DNA of 64,000 nt, from contig CACVBU010000910.1 in NCBI GenBank assembly GCA_902728285.1, forward strand, positions 1,868,080 through 1,932,079, given 5' to 3'. The stretch is from Clytia hemisphaerica. Taxonomy: Eukaryota > Cnidaria > Hydrozoa > Leptothecata > Clytiidae. A model generated the notes under the pieces. That model saw nothing but the letters and a program-made list of their open reading frames with translations, had not been told where the DNA came from and ran no database searches. Within the stretch, counting starts at the first letter, position 1. The number at the start of each line of letters is the position of its first letter. The position numbers were made by a program, and so were the translations under genes. Positions 1-11,070 of the stretch are shown one piece after another.

Positions 1-1020
1 GATGTATCTCGATGACTCTGCTCCTAACCCATTGTTTCAAGGTTTTCTGGTCATTTGATATCCAGTGTAGTGATATCTGGATGATTTGAAGAAGGATTTG
101 AAAGAGCGACGAACAATCTCTCCTGTATGAGCATTGATCAGCGATGCCATTAGTTCAGCACGAGGAAGTGTCAAATCTTTTGGAACCATTCGTGAACGTG
201 CAAACACCAACTGACAAGAGAATGTTCCATCCTTTCGAAGGAATCTAGCATAGATGCCAACACAGATAGTTGTTTGACTGGAATCACCAAAATCCAAGGT
301 TTCAACGTCAAGTGAGACTGCATCTTCTGGGACCACAAGGCGTTTGAATCTCAAATGATTGATTTCGGACATCATCTCAAAGTGGGATAACCAGACTGGT
401 CTCAGTTCCTCTGGTATTGCATCATCCCAGCTGAGTTGGCGATCAGTTAATTCTCGTAAATCAATTTTCATTGCAGCTATCAATGGGACAATCTTTCCGG
501 TTATGTCGAATATCTCTCCAACTTTTGATAGACAGTGTCGACGTGTCAGAACATCAGGAATCAAATTGGTTGAATTGGAACTTTTCTTACCTCTACGTTT
601 GGGCGCAAAGTTGAGATCTGGAATAGACAATGACAATTCGTCAGATTTGGAAAACCACTTCATTCCACCAACACCAACGGAAATGCCATCTTCAGTCAAA
701 TGTGATGGTGGGTTTTCTCCAGAAATTGTGATGCCTTTCAGATTGAAAGCACCTTTGGATGTTACAATTTGAAGCTCATCAGCACGTTTGTAAGCTTCTT
801 CTTTGGTGTCAGTTCCAGTAATGCAATCATCCACATATACGTCTTTTTGGATGATTTGGTTGACTTCAGGGGACTCCTGGCTGTTCATTTCAGCAATACG
901 TCTGAGAGCGAATTCCGATTGGTTACCACTTGATTTAATACCATAGATTAAAGTTTTGATAACTTTCTCTTTCGGAATTTTGGTAGGATCCAATTCTTCA
1001 TTCCATAGGTAACGTTGCAA
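1..1020 (-). pseudogene. BEL/Pao RT (YVDD) and RNase H, frameshifted continuation
   Basis: This continues the RT domain from a shifted frame. It holds the catalytic motif KDVYVDD, the connection region (RRHCLSKVGEIFDITGK) and a Pao-type RNase H segment (GIYARFLRKDGTFSCQLVFA, then LPRAELMA). The frame ends at 37, but a +1 frame continues to the window edge with a recognisable RNase H tail (KTLKQWVRSRVIEI). That places another frameshift near 45-60. The rest of the element, with the integrase, is outside the window. Confidence 0.88.
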
Positions 1021-3989
1021 TGATCTTGGTGTAGTTTGACAGTATTGTACATCTTGCTTACATCGCTGTGGATACCTACAGGGTGTATTTGAAATCGGAT
1101 CATGAGATCTTGTAGTTTGTTGAGGTTGTTAGTTCCCTTTGCTAATATGTCGTTCAAACTGTGTCCGGATGCTGTTGGGTGAGAAGCATCAAAGACAATA
1201 CGGCATGGAGTGCTGATGGATGAAGGCTTCCATACAGCTCGCCAAGGGATGAAGTTCTGGATACTGCTTAAACGCAGCATTTCTTGTTGTGAAGATGGAA
1301 GGTCTTGGACATAGGCGACAAAACCAAGGGTCTCCAACTTCTTCTCTGAAGTGATGATGTCATCCTTGTCCTGTTTGTTCTCTGGTTTGCAAAGTTTCTT
1401 GAGCTGCTGGTTGTAAACCTTTAAAGCAATGTCTTTATTTGGTGCCAATCTTGAAGGGTCTTTAATCAGTGGTAAGGTTGCAGTCACAGTGTTCGTTTTG
1501 CTATCAAAGGATACTGAGTTGTTTATGAGTTCTTGTTCAGCTTCCTCTCTGATGCTCAAATCATGAGTATGATCTGATTCCTTGCATGTCCTGCAGCTGC
1601 GACATTTCACACAACGATATGTGATTTCTGTTCCTGTGGTTTCAACTTCGTCAAAGCGTTTCAGTTTGGATGTGAAGGACAGTCTCTTCAGATCAGGGTT
1701 AATTTGTACACCCCATTTATAGAGCTTCAATTGATCGGTGAAGAAATCCATTGCTTGATCTTCACTGAAGTAGGATTGGTGGATTGCTGTAAAAATCTCA
1801 TGGGGTCCTCCGATTACTCCCCTTCCACCATCGGCGTTCTTGAAAACAGATTCGTAGATACCCAGACCAGATGGTAGCTGATAGATTAACTTGGGATGAT
1901 AACGAATATACTTCATACCTATCATCATATGGACGTCGCCACCAACCACTGGTGCAGGTTTTGGAAGAGTTGTAGAGGAGCCACTTGCGATGTGTGACTG
2001 CTTGATGTCGTTCATGACTTCGCTCAACGGGTACTGTGGAAATGTTTCTGTAATAGCATCCATGCAGATCCCACATACTGAAGCTTGTTTTCCATCAGCT
2101 AGTGGTAAGTGAATGCTGTAAATTCCATTGTTGGTTTCTGTTGATGTACCACCAACACCTCCAATACGCATGGTTCCTGATGACACTTGGGTTGCATTGT
2201 CACCAAGGAGTGAGATTGCTGATTTTTTGACGATAAAATCACTGCATCCATTGTCATAAAATATGGTCATACGATTCTTGTTAACATTGATAGTTTGAAG
2301 TAAATAGATACCTCTGTGCTCGTCCTTCTTTGGTGTTGAAATGTTGGATGGGAAGGCAGCATGAAAGATACTGATGTCCTTTGCAAATCTTGGTAGGTTT
2401 GCACTCTTCATGTATCTGTCTTTGAAGAGTTGAAGAACATCTTGATTTTCCTGTGAGTTTTTCTGCTCCTCACAGACCAGAACATGTTTGCGGATTGGAT
2501 ACTTCGCATGTGATGGATGTGGACAGGTGAATGTGCTTTGACATCTATGTCTTCCGGATGAAACATCAGCACCAGGGAACAAGCATTGGTGACAGAAGTC
2601 CTTCTTGCGAAGCAATGAATATCGATGTCCAGGTGTCATCTCGACGAACTTCTTGCAAGTGAAATATTGGATGAGTTGAATCTTGTTGGGTCCATTGGTT
2701 GCGATGTGGTCATCACTGCCGTCAGGACTGTCACAGATTGAACATGTTGGATTCGGCAGTGGACCAGAAGTGTAGGTGCTGTTTGAAGATGAATTTCGAT
2801 TGCCTCGATTGCCTCTTGAATCTGAATTCTTTAGAGGTTGCTTTTTCTTGGAATCGGATGCCACTGAATTGAAGATAAGTACTTTCTGTTGTTCGAGCTG
2901 CAGTTCCTTCTCGAGAAACTTAATGAATCTCAACCATGTTGTTTTGGGGGATAACGTTTCGTTGGAAATTGAGGTTAGCCATCTGGTCAATCTGGTAGTG
3001 CCAATGGTGCGATAAATCTGGTTCAAGCCATCACCGTAGAATAAATGTTCTTCTATATTGTGTTCGACGGCAAGTTTCATCAATTCTTTGATAATATTGA
3101 TAAGATTGTTGAGAGAGTTGATGAGATTGTCAGAATCTTGTTTGCGGTTGAGCGATTCATTTTCGGTGAGTGAATGTAATTTCTTTGATAAGAGTAGTTT
3201 GGTGTCACCATAAGCAGACTTCAGACGCGACCACATCTCGTCAATGTCATCTAGGGTCGTGACGAGTGACAGGGCAGCACCTTTCAGTAGATTGTTTTTC
3301 AGTAGGTCTGGAAGCATATGATGAGGGGTTGTACGATGATAAATCTTTTCGAATGCTGTTTTGAACGAATAGATATCCATCGGACTGTCGTAGCCAGAGA
3401 ATTTGTCAAGACGTATGTTGAGTTTGGACTCATCGAAACTACGTTGTTTGTAGACATCTCTTGTGGTGAGTGAGTCATTGAGCATCTCTTGGTATTTGGC
3501 TTCTGATTTACAGAGTCCTTTATGCTGTTTGCCTATCTCGCCTAACTTATCGAGAAGTTCTGTGTCGTTGATATCTGATTGTAGTAAACGTTCATACCTC
3601 TCCGAAATTTGGATGACTGTAGTTGCTAGGGATGTCGAAGAATTTTTCAGCTCGATGAGTTGAGCATCACTTATTGCGTCGAAATCAGGTGATAAACTGG
3701 ACTTGACGAGGGCCATACTTTGGGTGATGGAATCAATGTTCATGTAGATACGTTTGTACGTCCTTGCATCATCAGAAGACTTGAGAGATCTTTTTTGACT
3801 TCGATTGAGTTGTCGTTTGTAATTATTTGAGTTTAAGACAAACTCTTTGATGGTAGCAAGGGTCGAGTTGATGAATGATAACAGCTTGGCATCTTCTGGA
3901 CTGGGATCGTCAGTGGTTTCGTCTTGGTTGAGAACGTCCAAACGATATTGACGTAATTTGAGTCGAAATTGTTCTTTCAAGCGTTTCAT
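948..3989 (-). pseudogene. BEL/Pao gag-protease-RT (N-terminal part), frameshifted
   Basis: A 1,013-codon frame. Residues about 1-190 are helical and coiled-coil-like. About 190-370 match the DUF1759/gag region (LDKFSGYDSPMDIYSFK). A cysteine/histidine-rich segment follows (CSICD, FCHQC, HRC, C-P-H-P-S-H). Then comes a retropepsin-like segment with FYDNGCSDF, where the usual D-S/T-G is D-N-G. The RT start carries WRAVWKPSS, RIVFDAS and GIHSDVSKMY, the last holding the first catalytic aspartate. The frame then slips just after the LHQDH motif, and the true continuation lies in the overlapping frame below 1020. The ATG at 3989 may not be the original start, because a neighbouring frame upstream looks like the true gag N-terminus. 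Confidence 0.88.
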
Positions 3990-4066
3990 CTAACTGTGGT
4001 ATTGGACAACCATCCACTTGAACTTCATCAACGATATCGGTTACTTGCTCGGACATGAGCATGACA

Positions 4067-4708
4067 TCATTCATTACGGATGTCATTTTGGAAGGGCAAT
4101 TTAACGTTCAATACGATGTCTTCAAGTGAAGAGGAATGGTCTTCGAGTGATTGCAAAATAGATAGTAAGGATAATCGATGTACCTCAACAGATTTGATGA
4201 TTGGTTGAAGTGTGAGTTGATCGGCTGAGGATCTTGAAGTGAGTTGATCGGCTGAGGATCTTGAAGTGAGTTGATCGGCTGAGGATCTTGAAGTGAGTTG
4301 ATCGGCTGAGGATCTTGAAGTGAGTTGATCAGCTGAGGATCTTGAAGTGAGTTGATCGGCTGAGGATCTTGAAGTGAGTTGATCGGCTGAGGATCTTGAA
4401 GTGAGTTGATCGACTGAGGATCTTGAAGTGAGTTGATCGGCTGAGGATCTTGAAGTGAGTTGATCGGCTGAGGATCTTGAAGTGAGTTGATCGGCTGAGG
4501 ATCTTGAAGTGAGTTGATCGGCTGAGGATCTTGAAGTGAGTTGATCGGCTGAGGATCTTGAAGTGAGTTGAGGGACCTTCTCTCCAGTATTGTTGAAGAT
4601 ACGGTAGTTGATGCGGGGATTTCGTCTACCAGACAAACATACAGTGCACTTTGTTTGAATGTGCCGTGTCAGTCTGCACACGAGCGGGGAATGGTTTGGA
4701 ACAATCAA
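4067..4708 (-). CDS. BEL/Pao leader ORF with 9-residue tandem repeats
   Basis: A 213-codon frame just upstream of gag on the same strand. Residues about 50-170 consist of a 9-residue unit (ADQLTSRSS) repeated about 13 times, encoded by the 27-bp minisatellite. The non-repeat C-terminal part (LSLLSILQSLEDHSSSLEDI) looks like a gag-type helical leader. About 70 bp lie between its stop and the gag ATG, and a third frame starting near 4056 (MSEQVTDIVDEV) runs across that gap. The three frames may be one gag N-terminus broken by indels. Whether the repeat was ever translated is uncertain. Confidence 0.4.
   Translation of the reverse strand: MIVPNHSPLVCRLTRHIQTKCTVCLSGRRNPRINYRIFNNTGEKVPQLTSRSSADQLTSRSSADQLTSRSSADQLTSRSSADQLTSRSSADQLTSRSSVDQLTSRSSADQLTSRSSADQLTSRSSADQLTSRSSADQLTSRSSADQLTSRSSADQLTSRSSADQLTLQPIIKSVEVHRLSLLSILQSLEDHSSSLEDIVLNVKLPFQNDIRNE
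4205..4572. repeat. 27-bp minisatellite, about 13.6 copies
   Basis: The unit gagttgatcggctgaggatc plus ttgaagt repeats head to tail. Copies are identical except for two single-base variants (gatcagctg and gatcgactg). The period is a multiple of three, so the reading frame stays open. The near identity points to very recent expansion or homogenisation. Confidence 0.95.
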
Positions 4709-4721
4709 AATATCGGTAGCA

Positions 4722-5500
4722 TGTCAACTATCTTTATTGATATCAGAAGGTTCAAACTAGAAAAGTAAAAAATGACAAACATAAGGACTAGAAAAACAAA
4801 AAACAAAACAGAAATTTTCTAAGTTCTGAGGCTAGTGTAGTACTAGCCAAAGATGGCTCAGAGAAAGACAAGTCTTAAGACAAAACACTATTATCAAATT
4901 CATTGTATAATTATATGATGTAATAGTATAAAGTAAAAGTGAAAGATAGACTAAAAATATCTACCCTAACCTAAGTCCAGTGCTGTGCCTCAACACTGGA
5001 CTGGTGAGCTGATGGGAGAACAAAAAGCAAAACAAAAACAAAAATGTGGCCATGCAAAAAGGTTGCAAAAAGAGGAGTGGCAAAAGAAACTTACCAAATT
5101 GGCCACATGTGTGAGCTGGTGAAAATAGCCAAAAGAAAACACTACTGATGTGTTGACTGATCAGTGAGTGTGTGTGCAAGTGTAAAGTGTATTAACAAAA
5201 ATAAAAAAGTGTATTAAATTTGTTGCATCCTCTCAAGAAAACATACATCTTGACTCTATGAAGTATTCTCAAGAATGAATAGAAAAATGACACAAATCAA
5301 CTCTTATATACATGTGTGAGAAATCACTGCAGACCAATTATAAACTAATTATAAAAAGAGAAACGCTTTTTTATAAGAATATTTAAATCTAAGAAACATA
5401 TTTTAACATAGTCTAAATACATGGCTCTTATGTTTTGATGTGGTTTTTAGTAGTTTTGAAAGTCTTTAGAGCTTGTGAAATAAGAGTTTGTATGGTAAGT
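4722..5500 (-). repeat. Candidate BEL/Pao 5' LTR and flank (outer boundary not determined)
   Basis: Reading on the minus strand, an AATAAA-type signal (caataaag at about 4731-4738) is followed by GATAGTTGACA, a plausible ...CA terminus at 4722, just before the leader. Position 4974-5002 holds a 9-bp-arm hairpin (AGTCCAGTG / CACTGGACT). No second LTR is in the window, so the outer end is only a guess. The ORF at 4961-5179 has no recognisable domain. Confidence 0.3.
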
Positions 5501-6671
5501 TTGCAATGGTAATGTGTGTTTGCCTGGGTTTCCAAAGTTCAGAAAGTTTGTCAACAAGGGTTCACACACAGACTGTTTCAGACCATTATTATTATTATTA
5601 TTATTAATTTATTTGGTAAAGCAGGTCAGGTTCTATATACAAAACTATATACAATTATACACAATTCTGTACATATTGGCAGTAAAAAACTGATGTGGAC
5701 CTACTGGCTAAAAAACGAAAAAGTAAAATCTTGTGAATCAAGCTAAAAGTTGGATGAATCGAGCTAAAAGTTAGTTGAATCTACCTGCACCAAGCTCTAT
5801 AATCTTAGAACTTTGTGAGGTGAGGTATTTTTTGCTTATTCTAAGATTATGAGCTTGGATTCCCAGGCTAGATAAAACCTAGGCGTGATTCAAAATCTTC
5901 GAGATTTCTGAAATGCCAGAAGAAGAAAATGTATACAAAAAATCTCATTATTTTGGTTAGCAGAATTTTTGCTGTGGGAAAAATATTCTTAATTCAAGCA
6001 AACATGATCATTGACAATTTAAACAAAGATTTTCTACGGTTGATACATTATTCAGATAAAGCAGCATGAAAATAATCCTTACTTGAGGGTTGTTTTGTTT
6101 TTCATGGGTTTGAAGACTGTATGAGTAGCATATGAGAATGAGTCATTGTTTGATGTTGAATATATTTTTGCCACAACAATTAAACAGTAATGCTTTGATT
6201 GAACCGTGAAAATTAGGCACACGTAAAGCATATAGAAAAAAGCTCATCATCGAATTGATTTTGGCAATGGATTCAAGTCCAGTTTATGTCACGGCGATCT
6301 GAGTTTGAATCTTTGATCCGCGCGGCAAGCAAAGTAAGACTGTATCGGTGCCGGTAAAACCTGCTTTATCGGAAAATTTGCAATCTCAGCAAAATTACGG
6401 TTTGTAGCTGGTTCCTAAAGAATTTTGCGGCTCAGTCGGACTCAGCCGAGGCAAACCTTTATACTCTCTAACCAGTTCCTTGCTTTCCGTATTATATTAT
6501 TATAACAAGTCCTTTGGCGTTCTTCGTTATGCGATGTTACGATGCGTAGTTAGCAAATAGTACAGAATGCGGTTTTCACATCATTTACATGTTGAATCGG
6601 ACTGTGCCGTTGGTATTTACAAGTGTTTTTTGGTTTTTGATCGATTGTTTTGAATTTTAATTCTTATACAG
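5501..6671. other. Intergenic stretch with microsatellite and hairpin
   Basis: No gene recognised. It holds an (ATT)n run at about 5586-5609 and an imperfect 19-bp-arm hairpin at about 5790-5856 (CAAGCTC..ATAATCTTAGAA / TTCTAAGATTATGAGCTTG). From about 6300 the sequence is less AT-rich and may contain the promoter or 5' UTR exon of the next gene. Confidence 0.5.
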
Positions 6672-7564
6672 CCATGGATTTCAAGCAAATTTTTCTTGAT
6701 TCATGCAAAGATTTTAAATTGACTGTCACCTCAAAGCTTAAAGAGTTGAATAACTTTCGTGTTTCAAGCTTAGATGTTGTTAAAACTTTAAAAAGCCAGT
6801 CAATTCATGAACAAGTTTTTAAAGGTTGTTTCAAAGAAGGTGAGCTCAGTACTTTGAGGCTAATATGGAAAGTTTTTGGCAGTGAATCAATCATGAGGTT
6901 TAACGAGCATAAGGATCTTTCTCTTGTGTGTCCTCTCATGTATGTCACCCTCCCCCACGATAATGATTTGGAACGTGGCGATCTGGTCATCCCGGTCTGC
7001 AAGCTTCCCCCTTTAACTGAGTCTACTGAGGATCAAAGTATGAGAATATTTGTTCCTAGTGACAGTGATGATCTGGAGGAAGCAAGCGTTCCACTGGATG
7101 AACTATTCCACTTTAATCCAAAAGTCCTACCTGAGCAACGGCTGGTTGGCTTTGAAATTTCAACGCGCAACGAGCGAAACTTTCTCAGCGTGAAGATTGA
7201 TCATGGTCTGAATGTTGATGACTATATTGTTGTCCGAGGTAAACATTATAAAATCACAGACATTCACCCTGACGATTGTTTTACAAAAGTTGAAGGCTCA
7301 AGGAACATGATCTACGTTGATCGCAATTTTGAAAATAATGTGAACAATCAGCCGTTGCGGTTTAAGAGAATGATTTACATCCATGGGAAGTTGTTAAATA
7401 TTCCAGTTAGCAAGTTGAAAGTTTTTCGTGGTTTTTCTGTTAACTTTACACATAATAGAAATGACACCAACCATGGAGAGATGTGTATTAAGTTCTCTTG
7501 TGTTGTTTTCAACTCTGGTGGTTTTTTTACTAGAAATTTAGCTATTACAGAGGCAGATATATAG
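6672..7564 (+). CDS. Orphan intact gene, about 296 aa, unknown function
   Basis: An open frame runs from 6650 to the TAG at 7564. The better start is the ATG at 6674: it has a strong context (GCCATGG) and sits directly behind a good 3' splice acceptor (ttcttatacag), which suggests a noncoding upstream exon. The protein is soluble, with no signal peptide or membrane segment. It has an acidic central stretch (SDSDDLEEASVPLDELF) and a mixed alpha/beta C-terminal half with a conserved-looking block (DYIVVRGKHYKI, YVDRNF, RFKRMIYIHGKLL). I do not recognise a family. No TE termini flank it. It could be a host gene or a captured element gene. Confidence 0.6.
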
Positions 7565-8014
7565 ATTATGTTTATAATTAGAGCATGAGCAATTTATCTA
7601 TTTTGAGATTTTTATTTGACAGTTTAACTACCAATATCTTCATTTTTTGATACCCAAGATTGCAAACTAGAAAATATAGACAAAAAGTGTTAAGCAGCGG
7701 TAGTTGTGTATATTTTTCAGTTCTTCTTGTTCACTTCTTAACCAGTTGGGAAAATTTCAGATAATCATTGATTAAGTTTTTTAAAAAATATGGACCTTTT
7801 GCTTGTTAGGTTGTTTTTTCTTATTATTGTTTTATTATTGCCCTTTAAAACTATTCAACATGAAATCACGCCAGGCAAAAAGGTCTATAGAAACAATGAT
7901 GGCAAAATTATTTTTTCCCAACTTGGGCTTTTTCATTTATATATACTTTAAGGCTTGAACATAGGTTATTGTTTACTAGATTATTGAATTTTTTAATGGT
8001 ATCAAATAAAATAG
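7565..8014. other. AT-rich intergenic stretch
   Basis: Probable 3' UTR of the preceding gene, then AT-rich DNA. No coding region or repeat structure was recognised. Confidence 0.4.
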
Positions 8015-8157
8015 GCAGTAATCACAAATCAGCCAAATTTTCTCACCGGTTGTATATTCGACTCAAGCAAAATTGACGCAAATCTCCATTTCGCGTCAAT
8101 TTCGCTTTGCGTCTAACATACAACCTGTGAAAAGAATTGGCCGTTTGTGATTACCGC
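8015..8157. mobile_element. Palindromic MITE, about 143 bp
   Basis: The two ends are inverted copies (GCAGTAATCACAAA at the left, TTTGTGATTACCGC at the right). Inverted similarity continues inward (TTGTATATTCGAC / CTAACATACAAC and GACGCAAAT / tttgcgtc), so the whole unit can fold into one hairpin. It has no coding capacity. Confidence 0.75.
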
Positions 8158-8480
8158 GTTAGTATATATTGTGGTATAGCAATGAAATACAGTGTGTTTT
8201 TGATGACAAAAGGATTCTAAGATATTAAACTACTGATATCATCATTATTATCATGTTCTAATAGGCTGATCTGATCTGATCTGATCAACAACACAAATAG
8301 GATTCTTAATTTAACAAGAGTCGTTGCAATAAACAGACTGTACCCTTATAATCATATAGGTTGGTGAGTCCAGTCAGAACACAGATTCGATCTGCAGCGT
8401 CATGCTTCACCTTTTCTCAATAGTGTAATAGTAAACTTTAATTTATTTTTTTTTCTTTTTAGATGAAACTATAAACATAT
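8158..8480. other. Intergenic, simple repeats only
   Basis: Contains a short (TGATC)n run at about 8268-8285 and a pyrimidine-rich tract just before the tRNA-like array. Nothing coding was seen. Confidence 0.4.
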
Positions 8481-8949
8481 TGCCACGTTAGCTTAAGTAA
8501 AGCGCCTAAGGGAGATCCGGGTTCAATCCCTGGGCGTGGCAGGTTTTCAACTATCAGACGACTATCTGAAGATGGCTCAACCAATATCAAAAGTGTAAGG
8601 AATTTTCTTATCAAGTCTTTGAAGTACATTAAGACACCTGTATAAATAGAGTATTTTTCCTTTTTAAATGAAAGAATAAACAATTGCCACGTTAGCTTAA
8701 GTAAAGCGCCTAAGGGAGATCCAGGTTCAATCCCTGGGCGTGGCAGGTTTTCAACTATCAGACGACTACCTGAAGATGGCTCAACCAATATCAAAAGTGT
8801 AAGGAATTTTCTTATCAAGTCTTTGAAGTACATTAAGACACCTGTATAAATAAAGTATTTTTCCTTTTTAAATGAAAGAATAAACAATTGCCACGTTAGC
8901 TTAAGTAAAGCGCCTAAGGGAGATCCGGGTTCAATCCCTGGGCGTGACA
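8481..8949 (+). repeat. Three tandem 204-bp units, each with a tRNA-derived (SINE-like) head
   Basis: tRNA-like segments lie at 8481-8541, 8685-8745 and 8889-8949, exactly 204 bp apart. Each has a 7-bp acceptor-like stem (TGCCACG with CGTGGCA), an A-box-like TTAGCTTAAGT and a good B box (GGTTCAATCCC). At 61 nt the segment lacks an anticodon arm, so it is not a working tRNA gene. The 143-bp spacer is also nearly identical between units. The third tRNA-like head has a GTGGCA to GTGACA change that weakens the stem. The minus-strand frame across the array (with RPGIEPGSP) is read-through of the B-box region and not a protein gene. Confidence 0.85.
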
Positions 8950-9574
8950 GGTTAATACACCATCACACAACTACCAGATGTTTTTTTTTTAAGAGATAAA
9001 TTTCTATCCATTTGTCATTCTCGAAATCTTAATGATTTTTGGAGTGGCTTAAGGAGTTAGAAATTATTTACAATGTGAATTTTCCTTGCCTAAATGCTTG
9101 GAAAATATTATAGAGAAAATTTTTGGAACACGTAAAATATTTCTCCTATTGTACTCACTACTTATCAATTACAAATATTAAGAACAATTTATGAACAACT
9201 TTCTGTTTCAAATACCTCAAGCAAATTGTAAAAATTTACGTGAGGTACAAGATAATAGAAAGTTTCTTTTTGATTTGAAGAAATAAAATTCCTAAATTTA
9301 ATTTTAATTGAAATTACTACTTGGGTTTCAAATTTGATATTATGAAATATAAAATGAAAATTAACTTTCTTTTTAAATTTTAAGTTCTAATAAAAGTATT
9401 TTTACTTTCTGTTTCTAATACCCCAAACAAATTGTTAAAATTTATTCGAGGTACAAGATAATAGAAATTCTCTTTGATTTTAAATAAATTATCAATAAAA
9501 GATAAAATTCCTAGAATTGTACGCTCATCTAACAAGTGATATATTTGAAACAATAAAATCAATAGTTAAGTTAT
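8950..9574. other. AT-rich stretch with a diverged internal duplication
   Basis: Two related segments at about 9195-9290 and 9400-9490 share ttctgtttc...aatac...caaa..aaattgt..aaaattta and gaggtacaagataatagaaa. This is an old tandem duplication. No gene was seen. Confidence 0.45.
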
Positions 9575-10240
9575 AGTGTTCATCTAACGTTACTCAAATA
9601 AAATAATACATAATAAACCATGAATTGATTAAATTATAACGTTCATCTAACGTTACTCAAATAAATGAATAAATCTTGAATAAGTCTTGAATAAATTAAA
9701 TTATAACGTTCATCTAACGTTACTCAAATAAATGAATAAATCTTGAATAAATTAAACTATGACGTTCATCCAACGTTACTCAAATAAATGAATAAATCTT
9801 GAACAAATCTTGAATAAATTAAATTATAACGTTCATCTAACGTTACTCGAATAAATCTTGAATAAATTAAATTATAACGCTCATCTAACGTTACTCGAAA
9901 AAATCTTGAATAAATTAAATTATAACGTTCATCTAACGTTACTCGAATAAATCTTGAATAAATTAAATTATAACGTTCATCTAACGTTACTCAAATAAAT
10001 CTTGAATAAATTAAATTATAACGCTCATCTAACGTTACTCGAATAAATCTTGAATAAATTAAATTATAACGCTCATCTAACGTTACTCGAATAAATCTTG
10101 AATAAATTAAATTATAACGCTCATCTAACGTTACTCGAATAAATCTTGAATAAATTAAATTATTATAACGCTCATCTAACGTTACTCGAATAAATCTTGA
10201 ATAAATTAAATTATAACGCTCATCTAACGTTACTTCAACT
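9575..10240. repeat. 48-bp AT-rich minisatellite, about 13 copies
   Basis: The unit contains cgctcatctaacgttactcg followed by an AATAAATCTTGAATAAATTAAATTATAA-type tail. The distal copies (9840-10240) are almost identical at a 48-bp period, while the proximal ones vary in length (about 48-65 bp) and sequence. The minus-strand frame through it (repeating VTLDERYNLIYSRFIR) arises because 48 is a multiple of three. Confidence 0.92.
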
Positions 10241-10412
10241 AATTTAATGAATAGGATTTCATAACTGAAAATGGCAAATGAAAGAGAATGAATCTGGGCC
10301 TTAATATTAATGAACATACAAAAACATTTTAGAAAAACCTTTAAAAATATTGTAAAGGAGAATAGTAAATAATTAATAAAAATAAAATCAATAATATGGA
10401 TACGTACAAAAG
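10241..10412 (-). other. Probable 3' UTR of the RAG1-like gene
   Basis: Short AT-rich stretch between the minisatellite and the stop codon. AATAAA-like signals on the minus strand are plausible but not diagnostic in such AT-rich sequence. Confidence 0.3.
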
Positions 10413-11070
10413 CTAATCATCAGATTCACTGTCAGACTCATCAAACTCCACAAGTTGTGGCTGACTTGGGTGACCTCTGCAATTTTTATTATTTTTGTTA
10501 TGTCCTACTTCATGGCAAACTGAACAAACTACATTATGTTCCTTGGACTTAAATACACTTTCTGGATAATGAAATTGTTTCAATCCAATAATTCTTGCAA
10601 CATTCTCAAACTGATCACTGTCAAAGTTAGTACCATTCATCTCCAAAGTCTTAATGCGCTTGTTCAGATGCTCTCCAGCATTACAGTTGAAATAACCATA
10701 CGCAAACCCAATTTTTGCCCAGAAACTCATAACAATGGGAATGTGTTCCCGCAAGATATGGAGATATGGTTTTCTACCAGTTAATTTGCCGAGACAATAG
10801 CGCTTAAATGTTTTAAAGAATAATTCAGCTCTCTCCTTAAAACTATCAATGCGCTCCATATCAACGGTTGTTGTTCTGATATCTTGAGCCAATTCGCGAA
10901 ATAGACGATATAGTGAAATAATCTGCCTGAATTTACCAAAACTTTTACTGTTAACCTCCTCTCCTTCTTTCAAAAATGTGTAAATAAACTTTTCAATGTT
11001 GACCTCAAACTGCTTACAGTCCTGACCAATCATTTTCAGTGTTGAGCTACCATCATAATACTTTTTCTTG
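10413..11070 (-). CDS. RAG1-like gene exon 4: third acidic residue and zinc knuckle
   Basis: Encodes residues 800-1018 and ends with TAG at 10413-10415. The acceptor is attattatttcag. It contains the F-K-x-x-Y-x-x-G-K-L-T block, H902/H909, E933 in NAGEHLNKRIK, and the knuckle CSVCHEVGHNKNNKNC. An acidic tail (EFDESDSESDD) closes the protein. Confidence 0.75.

Larger units (their letters stand above)
1..4722 (-). mobile_element. BEL/Pao LTR retrotransposon, internal region (truncated by window edge)
   Basis: On the minus strand the order is a leader with tandem repeats, then gag (DUF1759-type), cysteine-rich region, aspartic protease, reverse transcriptase and Pao-type RNase H. This is the order of BEL/Pao elements. 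The integrase and 3' LTR would lie beyond base 1. The coding region is broken by at least three frame changes, near positions 3990, 1020 and 50, so this copy cannot be autonomous. No second copy in the window allows the LTR ends to be proved. Confidence 0.9.

Noticed and set aside
359-772. 137-codon plus-strand ORF
   Set aside because: Shadow of the BEL/Pao RT and RNase H region on the other strand.
8481-8541. A functional tRNA gene
   Set aside because: The stem and B box are good, but the molecule is 61 nt and lacks an anticodon arm. It repeats as part of a 204-bp unit.
8459-8887. 142-codon minus-strand ORF with a duplicated segment
   Set aside because: It is the tandem SINE-like unit read through; RPGIEPGSP is the translated B-box region.
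9575-10240. Regular 48-bp repeats, as in a CRISPR array
   Set aside because: There are no unique spacers; the whole unit repeats. The context is eukaryotic, with introns and TEs. It is a minisatellite.
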